This document shows positions 7,648-14,989 of a DNA stretch of 36,298 nucleotides, in pieces. Made by a program: the position numbers and the translations under genes. Source of the DNA: a virus. Each line of letters opens with the position of its first letter. Position 1 is the stretch's first letter. Location: positions 1 through 36,298 of the IMG/VR virus record IMGVR_UViG_3300037231_000134. One strand, 5' to 3'. The notes under the pieces are model-generated. The model made no database searches. It was not told the DNA's origin and was given only the letters and a program-made list of their open reading frames with translations.

Positions 7648-7743
7648 ATGGAAGAACAAACCTTCTGGGAACTTTTATCGATCTTCTTGCTGGGGGTATT
7701 TATGGCCTGTGTGATAATAGTTGCTTATAAACTTTTTTTTTAG
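7648..7743 (+). CDS. 31-residue single-span membrane protein
   Basis: ATG 7648 opens a frame ending TAG 7741-7743. An acidic, polar start (MEEQTFWEL) leads into one membrane segment (FLLGVFMACVIIVAY) and a short KLFF end. It fills the gap between two genes, and its stop overlaps the TAGGAGG site of the next gene. The upstream site (GTGAG) is weak. A small holin-like or regulatory membrane peptide is possible; no evidence decides this. Confidence 0.45.
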   Translation: MEEQTFWELLSIFLLGVFMACVIIVAYKLFF

Positions 7744-7751
7744 GAGGTCTC

Positions 7752-7988
7752 ATGGCTGAGATATTCGTTCAACAGGCGGTAATAATTTGTTACCATTGTC
7801 AGGCTAAGCGCGACTTAGAGAATCTCCTATGGGCTATCCGAGATCTACGATCACGGCACGTCTGTAACCCTGATTATCTTAAGCCTGAAATGCTTTTAGA
7901 GTATGGACGCAGGTTTCATAATTCCGATCGCAAATGTCCTGACTGCACTCCCAAGGAAACACCAATACAAAGGAGTGAGTCGCAGTGA
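7752..7988 (+). CDS. Small zinc-binding protein
   Basis: 78 residues with a strong TAGGAGG site. CYHCQAK near the N-terminus and CPDCTPK near the C-terminus form two CxxC knuckles around a helical middle. No family recognised. Overlaps the next gene by GTGA. Confidence 0.6.
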   Translation: MAEIFVQQAVIICYHCQAKRDLENLLWAIRDLRSRHVCNPDYLKPEMLLEYGRRFHNSDRKCPDCTPKETPIQRSESQ

Positions 7989-8185
7989 GATTCGTTGGTC
8001 ACATATTTCATGACTGCGTATCGCCGATTACTTCCGATTTCACCTGTTATTATATTGACCGGTCGGACTACCATGATTCGGAAGAGCACCTTGAAGTCAA
8101 AGTTCGGTATGATGATGACAATGAATTAATCTGCGAGGTTAAGTTTTGTCCCTTTTGTGGTCATAAATGTGAAAACTGTAAATAA
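7985..8185 (+). CDS. Small zinc-ribbon protein
   Basis: 66 residues starting GTG inside the upstream stop, with AAAGGAG upstream. The protein is acidic and ends FCPFCGHKCENCK, a compact double CxxC metal site. The beta-rich body (VSPITSDFTCYYIDRSDY) is unassigned. Confidence 0.6.
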   Translation: MRFVGHIFHDCVSPITSDFTCYYIDRSDYHDSEEHLEVKVRYDDDNELICEVKFCPFCGHKCENCK

Positions 8186-8206
8186 TACATCAATAAAGGA
8201 GAAACC

Positions 8207-8491
8207 ATGAAGCGTATATTATTGGCACTCGCCCTCACATTAACTGTCTCTCTTTCAGGCACTCAGACTATCATCGATGCAAACGGTCATCATCATCATG
8301 TTCGCCCACACCATTTCTTTAAGGACTCTCGATTCTATTGGGGTCTTGGCATTGGAACCGTAATGAGCTTAGCTGGAGTAGCTGTGGCTATCTATTACCT
8401 TAATAAGCGATTTGGCAAACAAGAAAGCGAAGCGTGGTATGGATTTAAGTTTGCTGAGGCTATCTTTTCCAGTAATCCCCACAAAAAATAA
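8207..8491 (+). CDS. Exported or membrane His-rich small protein
   Basis: 94 residues with AAAGGAG before the ATG. It has an apparent signal peptide (KRILLALALTLTVSLSGTQT), a histidine-rich stretch (GHHHHVRPHH) and one membrane span (GLGIGTVMSLAGVAVAIYYL) followed by KRFGKQ. The topology suggests a periplasmic His-rich loop and a cytoplasmic tail. Its closeness to the endolysin hints at envelope work, but no family is recognised. Confidence 0.55.
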   Translation: MKRILLALALTLTVSLSGTQTIIDANGHHHHVRPHHFFKDSRFYWGLGIGTVMSLAGVAVAIYYLNKRFGKQESEAWYGFKFAEAIFSSNPHKK

Positions 8492-8498
8492 GGCGCCC

Positions 8499-8750
8499 AT
8501 GCTGCCATCAGTAACATTTTACATTCAGATGTGTTCACACTCTGACTGCGCTAACTGCGTACGTGCTAAGTATGTAGAAGCACTTCGTTTAGCGTGGCGC
8601 AAGATGCATGATGAAGGCATACCAGCAACCAACAAACAAAAGCTAGAAGAGTATGCGCTGAGTGCAGTAAATACTAAACTAAAGTGTTATGAATGCTTGA
8701 TGGCTATGAAGGCAAGTACCGTTGATGATAAGATTTCGGAAAGGATATAA
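8499..8750 (+). CDS. Cys-rich small helical protein
   Basis: 83 residues from the ATG at 8499 (AAGG six nt upstream); a longer TTG-started frame overlaps the previous gene and is unlikely. Four cysteines in CSHSDCANC plus CYEC suggest a metal site, and the middle is helical (KYVEALRLAWRKMHDEG). No family recognised. Confidence 0.5.
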   Translation: MLPSVTFYIQMCSHSDCANCVRAKYVEALRLAWRKMHDEGIPATNKQKLEEYALSAVNTKLKCYECLMAMKASTVDDKISERI

Positions 8751-8753
8751 GAA

Positions 8754-9239
8754 ATGAAAGAAGTATTAGTGGGATTAGGTTTAATTCTTTTAATTCTTAT
8801 GTTCCCCCTTTGCATTTATATGGATTCTCATTGCAAGCACAGACCTACATCTCCCATGATTCTCAAAGATGATCGTTCTTGCCATCGCCATCCGGTTAAA
8901 GAACCTCTGTGGGAGGAACAGGCAGCCTTTGCCCAAGACGTAAGTCTACTATTGGCCTTTGTGTTTAACTCAGGCTATTTATGCACGCTTGGTGAGGCAT
9001 GGCGCTCATGCGAACAGGCAGAGATCTACGCAAAGGAAGGAAAAGGGATTGTTCACTCTCAACATTGTAGGCGATTGGCTATTGATTTAAATCTGTATTC
9101 TAAAGATGGCACTTATTTAAAAGATGATGTTCACTATAGGAAGATTGGTATTTATTGGGAATCGATTGGTAAAAAGAATCGTTGGGGTGGTCACTTTAAA
9201 GGACTCATAGATTTGGATCATTTTGAAAGAAACGTTTAA
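8754..9239 (+). CDS. Membrane-anchored M15-family peptidase, endolysin
   Basis: 161 residues. The N-terminal ~25 form an uncleaved-looking hydrophobic segment (VLVGLGLILLILMFPLCIYM), as in signal-anchor endolysins. The rest is an M15 peptidase: HSQHCRRLAIDLNL gives the first zinc His and Asp, and WGGHFKGLIDLDHFE the final catalytic acid/His region. M15 phage enzymes cut peptidoglycan peptide cross-links (D-Ala-D-Ala or L-Ala-D-Glu type). Export by the anchor could make lysis independent of a large-hole holin. RBS AAAGGATATAAG. Confidence 0.85.
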   Translation: MKEVLVGLGLILLILMFPLCIYMDSHCKHRPTSPMILKDDRSCHRHPVKEPLWEEQAAFAQDVSLLLAFVFNSGYLCTLGEAWRSCEQAEIYAKEGKGIVHSQHCRRLAIDLNLYSKDGTYLKDDVHYRKIGIYWESIGKKNRWGGHFKGLIDLDHFERNV

Positions 9240-9254
9240 TTAAAGGAGCCTATT

Positions 9255-9539
9255 ATGGCAAACGCATTATCAACCTTTGTTCACGAAGATTTATCATCTG
9301 CAGTAGAACACTTTGTAACGCTTCTGGTAAACGATATCGTTGCGCTTAAAGATGAACTACCGGTAGTTGGAGCTGATGCTCACGCCATCATGGTTGAAAT
9401 GGCCTTAATCTGGGCCGATTTGCTCCCTTATGAAAGTATAGTTATAGCTCTATTTCCCGCGATGGCACCCCTATTTGCTGTTCTTTCCAGTGCAGTAGCT
9501 ATTGATCAACAATTCTTGGCGGTTGCGGCGCTTAAATGA
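9255..9539 (+). CDS. Hydrophobic small protein, holin candidate
   Basis: 94 residues with AAAGGAG before the ATG, directly after the endolysin. The second half is strongly hydrophobic (ESIVIALFPAMAPLFAVLSSAVAI) and the first half amphipathic (LVNDIVALKDELPVVGADAH). Position and hydropathy fit a holin or pinholin, but the segments are weaker than typical holin spans, so this is a guess from context. Overlaps the next ATG by four bases (ATGA). Confidence 0.45.
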   Translation: MANALSTFVHEDLSSAVEHFVTLLVNDIVALKDELPVVGADAHAIMVEMALIWADLLPYESIVIALFPAMAPLFAVLSSAVAIDQQFLAVAALK

Positions 9540-9919
9540 ACTATCCCATTGATATTAAATATCTAAAATCATTCGCTGATCAACGGTATTTTCATCTGAT
9601 TGATAATGAAAATCCTCCTTTTCATTCGGGGCCTTATATTGTGGTAAATTTTGATTTAGAGCACGACGAAACGTTCGGGGTAGGCCCAACAAATTTTGCC
9701 TTTGCCTCGTATAATTTAAGCACTAATAAATGGATGTCAGTTGCATATCCAGAAAGAGAGATATCGTACTATGACTTTCGAGATATTAATGCTCATAATG
9801 TAGGTGGTCATAACGGAAAAATAACCCATTATATGGATGATTATGATCTTTCTTGTATGTTAACCGATATGTTAGTAGATAATTTTAAGCTCAAAGAAAA
9901 ACTTAAGGGTAAAGAATGA
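9536..9919 (+). CDS. Hypothetical protein
   Basis: 127 residues, acidic and aromatic-rich (HDETFGVGPTNFAFASYNL, EISYYDFRDINAHNVGGH). KITHYMDDYDL faintly recalls the THWMPLP end of DUF551 proteins, but the remainder does not fit. Coupled by ATGA on both sides. No domain assigned. Confidence 0.5.
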   Translation: MNYPIDIKYLKSFADQRYFHLIDNENPPFHSGPYIVVNFDLEHDETFGVGPTNFAFASYNLSTNKWMSVAYPEREISYYDFRDINAHNVGGHNGKITHYMDDYDLSCMLTDMLVDNFKLKEKLKGKE

Positions 9920-10584
9920 AACATATACTTTTACTCGTTTCCCTTTCAGTATTAGCTAATGAACCATTACCGTCCCCTTCTGTTTCGGTAGCTAGTTCAT
10001 CGGTTCCACTTCCAAGTCCCATCGAACACGGCATGAGTCGTTCAACGCTTCACCTCTCAAGAACTATTACCGATAAGAATGGTGGAGTCAGTCATACATC
10101 ATATGAGACCTGTGATTACTCAGTAGATTTACCTGCATCGGCACAGCTCGCTAATCTTGCTGCTACCATTTACTTTAAGGACGAGCATTACCCGTTGCGT
10201 TCATACATTGAGCCCGCTTTACGCAAGAAGATAGCAGAAGCTAAAATGACTCAAGAAGCGGGAACTAAAACTTCCCTTGCTGCCCTTGAATCATTGGTAG
10301 TTCAAAAGGCTGATGCTAAAACATCAATTAGTTTGGCCCACAAGGATCCTTCTATATCAACGTTTATTCATCATACGGTAATGGGGGCTATTGAGGATGC
10401 TTTTGTTGAAAAGGACAATGAAATAGAGGGTAAAGAGCGTTCTAAGAAAGAGATTGCCGATGCTCTTGTACAGAAAACCAGAGTAGCGCGTCTGGTTGCA
10501 TGGGGGCATATCGGCACTTCATTAGCCTCCGCTGCTATAACTGCGGGAATATTCCTCGTTTCTCATTATGGAAGTAAAATATGA
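9916..10584 (+). CDS. Secreted protein with C-terminal membrane span
   Basis: 222 residues. A short signal peptide (KHILLLVSLSVLANE) is followed by a Pro/Ser/Val-rich linker, a folded middle, helical repeats with many Lys/Ala/Glu, and a C-terminal hydrophobic segment (WGHIGTSLASAAITAGIFLV). Export plus C-terminal anchoring next to lysis genes would fit a spanin-like or superinfection-exclusion role, but no motif proves either. Coupled to 10581 by ATGA. Confidence 0.5.
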   Translation: MKHILLLVSLSVLANEPLPSPSVSVASSSVPLPSPIEHGMSRSTLHLSRTITDKNGGVSHTSYETCDYSVDLPASAQLANLAATIYFKDEHYPLRSYIEPALRKKIAEAKMTQEAGTKTSLAALESLVVQKADAKTSISLAHKDPSISTFIHHTVMGAIEDAFVEKDNEIEGKERSKKEIADALVQKTRVARLVAWGHIGTSLASAAITAGIFLVSHYGSKI

Positions 10585-10781
10585 AGAACGGTTCTCTTAT
10601 TTGGTTTCTGATCATTGTTATCATTTGTCAGGGATCTATGTTGTATTACTTGTCCAACAAGCTGGATAAGCTTATTGAATACAAAGCTAAAGAAGAATCA
10701 GCGGCACTTTCTAAGGCTGCGCGTTGCTGGCGTGACATCGATGATTTAATTAATGAAAAGGGCTGGGAAAAGGTTGAATGA
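10581..10781 (+). CDS. Small N-terminally anchored membrane protein
   Basis: 66 residues with one membrane span at the N-terminus (LIWFLIIVIICQGSMLYYL) followed by a coiled-coil-like charged tail (NKLDKLIEYKAKEES). This layout is shared by inner-membrane spanins and some antiholins. It is coupled by ATGA to the exported protein at 9916 and could be its membrane partner. Confidence 0.5.
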   Translation: MKNGSLIWFLIIVIICQGSMLYYLSNKLDKLIEYKAKEESAALSKAARCWRDIDDLINEKGWEKVE

Positions 10782-10969
10782 GATACCAATGCGATTTTAA
10801 AGACTGTGAAGTTGATGAACGCGAGTTATGGTTCTGTTATCTTTATCCCGATAAAGCGTTTTGCAGAAAGCATTTACCTGAAAATGATATTCCGATTCAG
10901 AATTGTTATGCCCGTAAAATAGACGACGATAAGGATAATAAGGAAAGTTGTGAAAAGAAAATTAAATAA
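10778..10969 (+). CDS. Small zinc-finger-like protein
   Basis: 63 residues, ATGA-coupled to the previous gene. CDFKDCEVDER and CYLYPDKAFCRKHLP provide a Cys4/Cys3His-type set of ligands like a FYVE/RING-type knuckle. The tail is highly charged. No function assigned. Confidence 0.55.
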   Translation: MRYQCDFKDCEVDERELWFCYLYPDKAFCRKHLPENDIPIQNCYARKIDDDKDNKESCEKKIK

Positions 10970-11246
10970 AAAAAAGACAGAGATTATCTTACGGTGTGAT
11001 TGCCCCAACGAAATAAATGATTTGGGAGAAAAATTTAAACAGGAATTCGAATCTTTACATCTTAGAAACCAAACTTATTTGAAAAATATAGAGAATAGAC
11101 TCTTGTACGAAATAGAACATATAAAAAAAGAAGTAGAGAAAGGTTTAAAGATCACCGAAGAGATTCATGAAAGAAACCCTGTTTTTAGAACTCTTTGCAA
11201 ATTAGGTTTTATAAAATATAAACCTATTGAAGAAGATCAGAAATGA
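10950..11246 (+). CDS. Hypothetical coiled-coil protein
   Basis: 98 residues starting GTG with AAGGAAAG upstream, overlapping the previous gene by 20 nt. Basic start, then a long helical region (NIENRLLYEIEHIKKEVEK). No domain recognised. Confidence 0.5.
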   Translation: MKRKLNKKKTEIILRCDCPNEINDLGEKFKQEFESLHLRNQTYLKNIENRLLYEIEHIKKEVEKGLKITEEIHERNPVFRTLCKLGFIKYKPIEEDQK

Positions 11247-11566
11247 TAAATAAGATTCTCTATTACCTTTTTAAGTTTATCTGTCGGTTGTTTCCAGATC
11301 GCGTAATTAAACTTGCTTACCGAGAATACAACCAAAAATGGTCAGACGCACACAATGAATATGTTCTGTACCAAGAACAACTAGAACGCGATAGAAAAAA
11401 GGCGATCGAAGAAAGCTTTCGAGAATGGTTGCTTGAAGAAGCGGCAATCGGAAGAGATCATGTTGCTGATGCTAATTCACGCGATCTTTCTGCGAAGGCA
11501 CCTTTGGGATACTCTGGCATAACACCACCTGAAATGGATCATGAAAAGTTCTGGGGAAAGAAATAA
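11243..11566 (+). CDS. Hypothetical protein with hydrophobic N-terminus
   Basis: 107 residues, ATGA overlap with the previous gene. The N-terminus is hydrophobic and basic (MINKILYYLFKFICRLFPDR), the centre helical and charged (YQEQLERDRKKAIEES), and the end is YSGITPPEMDHEKFWGKK. A peripheral membrane protein is possible. No family recognised. Confidence 0.5.
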   Translation: MINKILYYLFKFICRLFPDRVIKLAYREYNQKWSDAHNEYVLYQEQLERDRKKAIEESFREWLLEEAAIGRDHVADANSRDLSAKAPLGYSGITPPEMDHEKFWGKK

Positions 11567-11850
11567 TGAATTGGGTTGATATAAATATACAAAAGCCAGA
11601 TCTTAATAGGCCTTTTCTAGTTACTGATGGTATTACTATTACAATAGCTGATATAGGAATGTTGTTGCTTTACAATAGCAACGGCCATTACTTTGCCCAT
11701 ATAAATCCCACAGCAACCCATTTTATGTATTTGGATGAAATACGATTACCAGATGGAAATAAAGGAAAAGCTCAGCATAATGAGTTTGCAATTACTGATG
11801 ATGGAACGGTAAGAGTAATTAGTTTCAGGCCAAAGAAAAGCTTCATTTAA
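11566..11850 (+). CDS. Divergent DUF551-like protein
   Basis: 94 residues. NWVDINIQKPDLNRPFLVTDG matches the N-terminal half of DUF551 proteins, and ATHFMYLDEIRLP is a weakened version of the THWMPLP end. The C-terminal ~30 residues are extra. It lies directly ahead of the first terminase copy at 11866. Confidence 0.55.
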   Translation: MNWVDINIQKPDLNRPFLVTDGITITIADIGMLLLYNSNGHYFAHINPTATHFMYLDEIRLPDGNKGKAQHNEFAITDDGTVRVISFRPKKSFI

Positions 11851-11865
11851 TATTTGGATGGCCGC

Positions 11866-12084
11866 GTGAAAATAGAAACACAGATACATCTGAATAAATA
11901 CAAGCCCCGCAGCTACCAGCTTCCTATCCTTGATGCGATCGAGAATAAGGGATATAAACGCGTCATAGCTATTATGCCGCAAAACCTCTACCGTGTTATC
12001 ATGCGTTTCATCCCAATCTGTGTGGGCATGAAGCATATAAAAAATATGGATGTATTTGTAAGAATAAGAAATGAAAATAGATGA
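11866..12084 (+). pseudogene. Truncated copy of the large-terminase N-terminus
   Basis: From GTG 11866 the frame reads KIETQIHLNKYKPRSYQLPI and on to IAIMP, closely matching the start of the 12751 terminase segment. Right after MP, just before the Walker A arginines, it diverges into unrelated sequence (QNLYRVIMRF...) and stops at 12082-12084. It has lost the ATPase and nuclease domains. At DNA level the two copies are diverged, so this is not a recent duplication. It probably marks the original terminase start left behind when the HNH gene and a second N-terminus came in. Confidence 0.65.
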
Positions 12085-12782
12085 ACAATAAAAAAATCAT
12101 TGATCGCACCGGTGAAAAAATAGGTAAATGGAACATCTTAGAAACTGTTATAGTTGATTCTGGTTATCGCCGTCAAACAATGTATAAAGGCCAATGTGAA
12201 TGTGGCGAAATACAACTTATTTATCCATCAAATCTTAATAAGTTTAAAACTAGTCAGTGCAAGCGATGTTATATCAACGGATATACAGTTGATATAATAG
12301 GTCAATCATTTGGACATTTAAAAGTACTCAAATTTATCTCTCAAGATAAAAGATATGATAAATGGTATGAATGTCTTTGTTCCTGTGGAAACATAACTAA
12401 ATGCAGTGGAAGTTCATTAAGATCAGAAAGGCGTAAACGTTGTCAAAAATGTAAAATACAAATACATCAAAAGCAATTGCAAACCCACAAGATGAAGGGC
12501 ACTTCGACTTATAATATTTGGATGGGAATTAAAGCACGTTGTTTAAATCCTTGCAATAAAGCATACAAAAATTACGGAGGTCGAGGGATTAAACTTGATC
12601 CGCGTTGGCATAAGTTTGCATACTTTTTTGAAGACATGGGTGCTAGACCCGAAGGAATGCAAATAGACCGTATTAATAATGACGGCCCGTATACTAAAGA
12701 TAATTGTAGATGGACTACGGCAAAAATAAATTCAAATAACCGGAGAAAAAATGCGAGTAGAGACACAAATAAAATTGAATAA
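12081..12782 (+). CDS. HNH-type homing endonuclease, family A copy 1
   Basis: 233 residues. Two cysteine knuckle sets (CECGE...CKRC and CSCGN...CQKC) precede a C-terminal nuclease region with KNYGGRGIKLDPRW, FEDMGARPEGMQIDRINNDG and NCRWTT, the signature of a common phage HNH family. Its 3' end overlaps the second terminase start by 32 nt, so the last residues after NNRRKN are read from terminase sequence. Sits between two copies of the terminase N-terminus, as expected of a freestanding homing gene that invaded terL. Confidence 0.85.
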   Translation: MNNKKIIDRTGEKIGKWNILETVIVDSGYRRQTMYKGQCECGEIQLIYPSNLNKFKTSQCKRCYINGYTVDIIGQSFGHLKVLKFISQDKRYDKWYECLCSCGNITKCSGSSLRSERRKRCQKCKIQIHQKQLQTHKMKGTSTYNIWMGIKARCLNPCNKAYKNYGGRGIKLDPRWHKFAYFFEDMGARPEGMQIDRINNDGPYTKDNCRWTTAKINSNNRRKNASRDTNKIE

Positions 12783-12876
12783 ATATGTCCCAAGAAGTTA
12801 CCAGCTTCCTATTTTGGATGCTATTGAGAATAAAGGTTATCGTCGCGTAATAGCAATTATGCCGAGACGGGCCTAG
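12751..12876 (+). CDS. terL: Large terminase, N-terminal segment up to Walker A
   Basis: ATG 12751 has CCGGAGAAAAA upstream, a good ribosome site. The product reads MRVETQIKLNKYVPRSYQLP and on to IAIMPRRA, then meets TAG at 12874. The next family residues, GKDVTAFNLM, are encoded from 12897 in another frame after a 23-nt gap. Walker A is thus split between PRRA and GKD. Read alone this is a 41-residue peptide without a nucleotide-binding site. Confidence 0.7.
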   Translation: MRVETQIKLNKYVPRSYQLPILDAIENKGYRRVIAIMPRRA

Positions 12877-12896
12877 CCCTTCGGGGCAAATAAACA
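12874..12896 (+). other. 23-nt interruption of terL with stop codon and UUCG hairpin
   Basis: Removing exactly these 23 nt (TAGCCCTTCGGGG then CAAATAAACA) joins GCC to GGA and restores PRRA-GKD. They begin with an in-frame TAG; GCCC-TTCG-GGGC (12876-12887) forms a C(UUCG)G tetraloop hairpin. A competing hairpin GGGC-CTA-GCCC (12869-12879) is also possible. The downstream frame is closed by TAA at 12891, so a simple -1 frameshift cannot cross. Confidence 0.75.
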
Positions 12897-12923
12897 GGAA
12901 AAGACGTAACCGCCTTCAACTTA

Positions 12924-14129
12924 ATGATACGTGCAGCGCTTAAGAAAATCGCAGTCTATTACTATATATTTCCTACGTATTCACAAGCTAAGAAAGTTAT
13001 ATGGGATGCTATCAACAATGATGGTTTAAAATTTTTAGATTATATTCCTTCTGAGCTCATCGAATCTACCAATTCACAAGAAATGAAGATTCGATTCAAG
13101 AATGGTTCACTTATCCAGTTGGTTGGTTCCGATAACATTGATACGCTTGTGGGGACTAATCCGGTTGGTTTAGTCTTTTCAGAATATGCTCTTCAAGACC
13201 CCCGTGCCTACCAGTTTCTAAGACCAATATTAATAGCAAACGATGGATGGGCTCTATTTATTAGCACTCCACGCGGAAAAAACCATATGTGGGAAATGTA
13301 TAATATCGCCCTGAATTCTAAAGAATGGTTTGCCTATAAACTTACCGTTGAAGATACCCAACATGTTTCTATGCTAGAAATTGAAAAAGACCGAGCTGAA
13401 GGTATGATCTCTGACGATCTTATACAACAGGAGTGGTTTACATCGTTCTCGCTGGGGGTAGAGGGCTCTTATTATGCAAAATATATCGACCGTATGCGCC
13501 TTAAGGGACAAATTGGTATCGTACCATGGGAATCAGCTTTTAAAGTTCATACAGTATGGGATTTGGGTGTTCGCGATTCAACCGCAATAATCTTCTTCCA
13601 AACAATCGGCCAAACGGTTCGCATAATAGACTGTTACGAGAAATCTAAAGAGGGACTTGAGCATTATGTCAAGATCCTTAATAATAAGCCCTATACTTAT
13701 GGAAAACATATCTTTCCGCATGATGTGCGTGTTATGGAACTTGGTTCGGGGATAACTCGTATAGAGAAACTAAGGCAACTTGGAATTCGAGTAACTATTG
13801 CGGAGGATGTTTCTATTGTTGATGGGATTGAAGCGGTTCGCTCATGTCTTGGTAAGGTCTGGATTGATGAAGTAAGCTGCTCAACATTGATAAAAGCGCT
13901 TGAGAACTATCGACAAGAGTACGATGTGAAGCGTAAAGTATACAAAGATCACCCTCTCCATGACATTAATTCACATTTTGCAGACTCTTTTAGGTATCTG
14001 GCGATCTCGTTGCCTAAAACACGTGACGGTCTCAGCCCCGAAGCACTCGAAAAGAGATTCCAAGAAGCCGTTTATGGTGTAAATTCTAATATGCCTTCCA
14101 TTTTCCGCGAAGACCTTCCTCCCTATTGA
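12924..14129 (+). CDS. terL: Large terminase, ATPase/nuclease body
   Basis: The first ATG in frame is 12924, but coding homology begins at GGA 12897 (GKDVTAFNLM). No ribosome site precedes 12924, so this part needs to be joined to the 12751 segment. Visible motifs are Walker B-like VGLVFSEYAL, coupling motif FISTPRGKNH, and RNase H-fold nuclease acids in VWDLGVRDSTAIIFF, FPHDVRVMEL and HDINSHFADSFRYLAI. The enzyme translocates DNA into the prohead and cuts concatemers at the portal. About 401 residues here plus 51 upstream give a normal terminase length. Confidence 0.85.
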   Translation: MIRAALKKIAVYYYIFPTYSQAKKVIWDAINNDGLKFLDYIPSELIESTNSQEMKIRFKNGSLIQLVGSDNIDTLVGTNPVGLVFSEYALQDPRAYQFLRPILIANDGWALFISTPRGKNHMWEMYNIALNSKEWFAYKLTVEDTQHVSMLEIEKDRAEGMISDDLIQQEWFTSFSLGVEGSYYAKYIDRMRLKGQIGIVPWESAFKVHTVWDLGVRDSTAIIFFQTIGQTVRIIDCYEKSKEGLEHYVKILNNKPYTYGKHIFPHDVRVMELGSGITRIEKLRQLGIRVTIAEDVSIVDGIEAVRSCLGKVWIDEVSCSTLIKALENYRQEYDVKRKVYKDHPLHDINSHFADSFRYLAISLPKTRDGLSPEALEKRFQEAVYGVNSNMPSIFREDLPPY

Positions 14130-14162
14130 GTAAGTTTTCAGAGATGATATTATTATCCTATT

Positions 14163-14669
14163 ATGATAGGAACGAAATATAATAAATGGACAGTCATTTC
14201 TGATGCCTCTAAAGACAAATGGGGCGCATATCAATACAAATGCCAATGTGATTGCGGCACGATCAATATTATTAGAAGAAGCGATTTAGCATCTCAAAAA
14301 TCATTGCAATGCCGTTCTTGCGGTTATAAAAACAAGCGACAAGGAATTCCTAAATTAAAATCACCTATTGCTGGCAAGGGAAATAATTATAAACATGGAA
14401 TGAATAAGTCCAGAACTTATAGTAGTTGGGCTTCAATGATAAATAGATGTTCGGGATCGATGAGTGGCAAAAATTATAAGTGGTACGGAATCAAAGGGAT
14501 TAAAGTTTGCGAATCATGGCTAAAGTTTGAATGTTTTTATAGGGACATGGGAAAACGACCTCTAAAAACAGTACTAGATAGAATTGATAATAATAAGGGA
14601 TATGAACCGGGAAATTGTCGTTGGGCTACATATACCGAATCTTCTAGAAACCGTTATTGTTGTAAATAG
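14163..14669 (+). CDS. HNH-type homing endonuclease, family A copy 2
   Basis: 168 residues, in the gap after the terminase. MIGTKYNKWTVISDA opens as in the 15209 copy; CQCDCG...CRSCG is the zinc knuckle; YKWYGIKGIKVCESW, FYRDMGKRP, LDRIDNNKGYEPGNCRWAT give the nuclease signature. No strong ribosome site is seen. Probably freestanding and selfish, with no role in the virion. Confidence 0.8.
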   Translation: MIGTKYNKWTVISDASKDKWGAYQYKCQCDCGTINIIRRSDLASQKSLQCRSCGYKNKRQGIPKLKSPIAGKGNNYKHGMNKSRTYSSWASMINRCSGSMSGKNYKWYGIKGIKVCESWLKFECFYRDMGKRPLKTVLDRIDNNKGYEPGNCRWATYTESSRNRYCCK

Positions 14670-14679
14670 GAAAAATGAT

Positions 14680-14925
14680 ATGAATTTTATAATGTGGCCA
14701 AAATGGATCAGCGTTAAAGATCGATTGCCCAGTTCTGATGAAACAGTTTTGTTTTGTGTAACTCTTTTTGAGGATGAAAAAAGATTTCTTTACTATTTCG
14801 GTCATTATTGCCCAGAAAAAGCCCACTTAAACAAGAATGAACACGCGAAGTTATTTTTAGACGAAGATGAGATTGGACATGGAGCTACCCACTGGCTTCC
14901 GCTTCCCCCAAATCCCAAAGATTAG
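14680..14925 (+). CDS. DUF551-like small protein
   Basis: 81 residues from ATG 14680 (ATAGGAAAAATGAT upstream). PKWISVKDRLPSSDETVLF and the end HGATHWLPLPPNP are the best DUF551 match in the window. A longer TTG start at 14584 would overlap the HNH gene and is rejected. It lies between terminase and portal with other small accessory genes. Confidence 0.75.
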   Translation: MNFIMWPKWISVKDRLPSSDETVLFCVTLFEDEKRFLYYFGHYCPEKAHLNKNEHAKLFLDEDEIGHGATHWLPLPPNPKD

Positions 14926-14989
14926 ACATTAACTTTCACTTTCCCTATCATGTGCATCAACTATCGATCTAATAAAACAGGAGTTCTTT

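Noticed and set aside
11746-12036. Minus-strand open frame over the DUF551-like gene and terminase stub
   Set aside because: No ribosome site, overlaps two plus-strand coding segments, no recognisable domain.
12874-12896. Simple -1 frameshift or readthrough as explanation of the terL break
   Set aside because: The lower frame has TAA at 12891, so a frameshift alone would end before GKD; frameshift plus readthrough would insert about eight foreign residues in Walker A.
14584-14679. N-terminal extension of the 14680 DUF551 gene from TTG
   Set aside because: Overlaps the HNH gene and lacks a ribosome site; the family start is WISVKDRLP.
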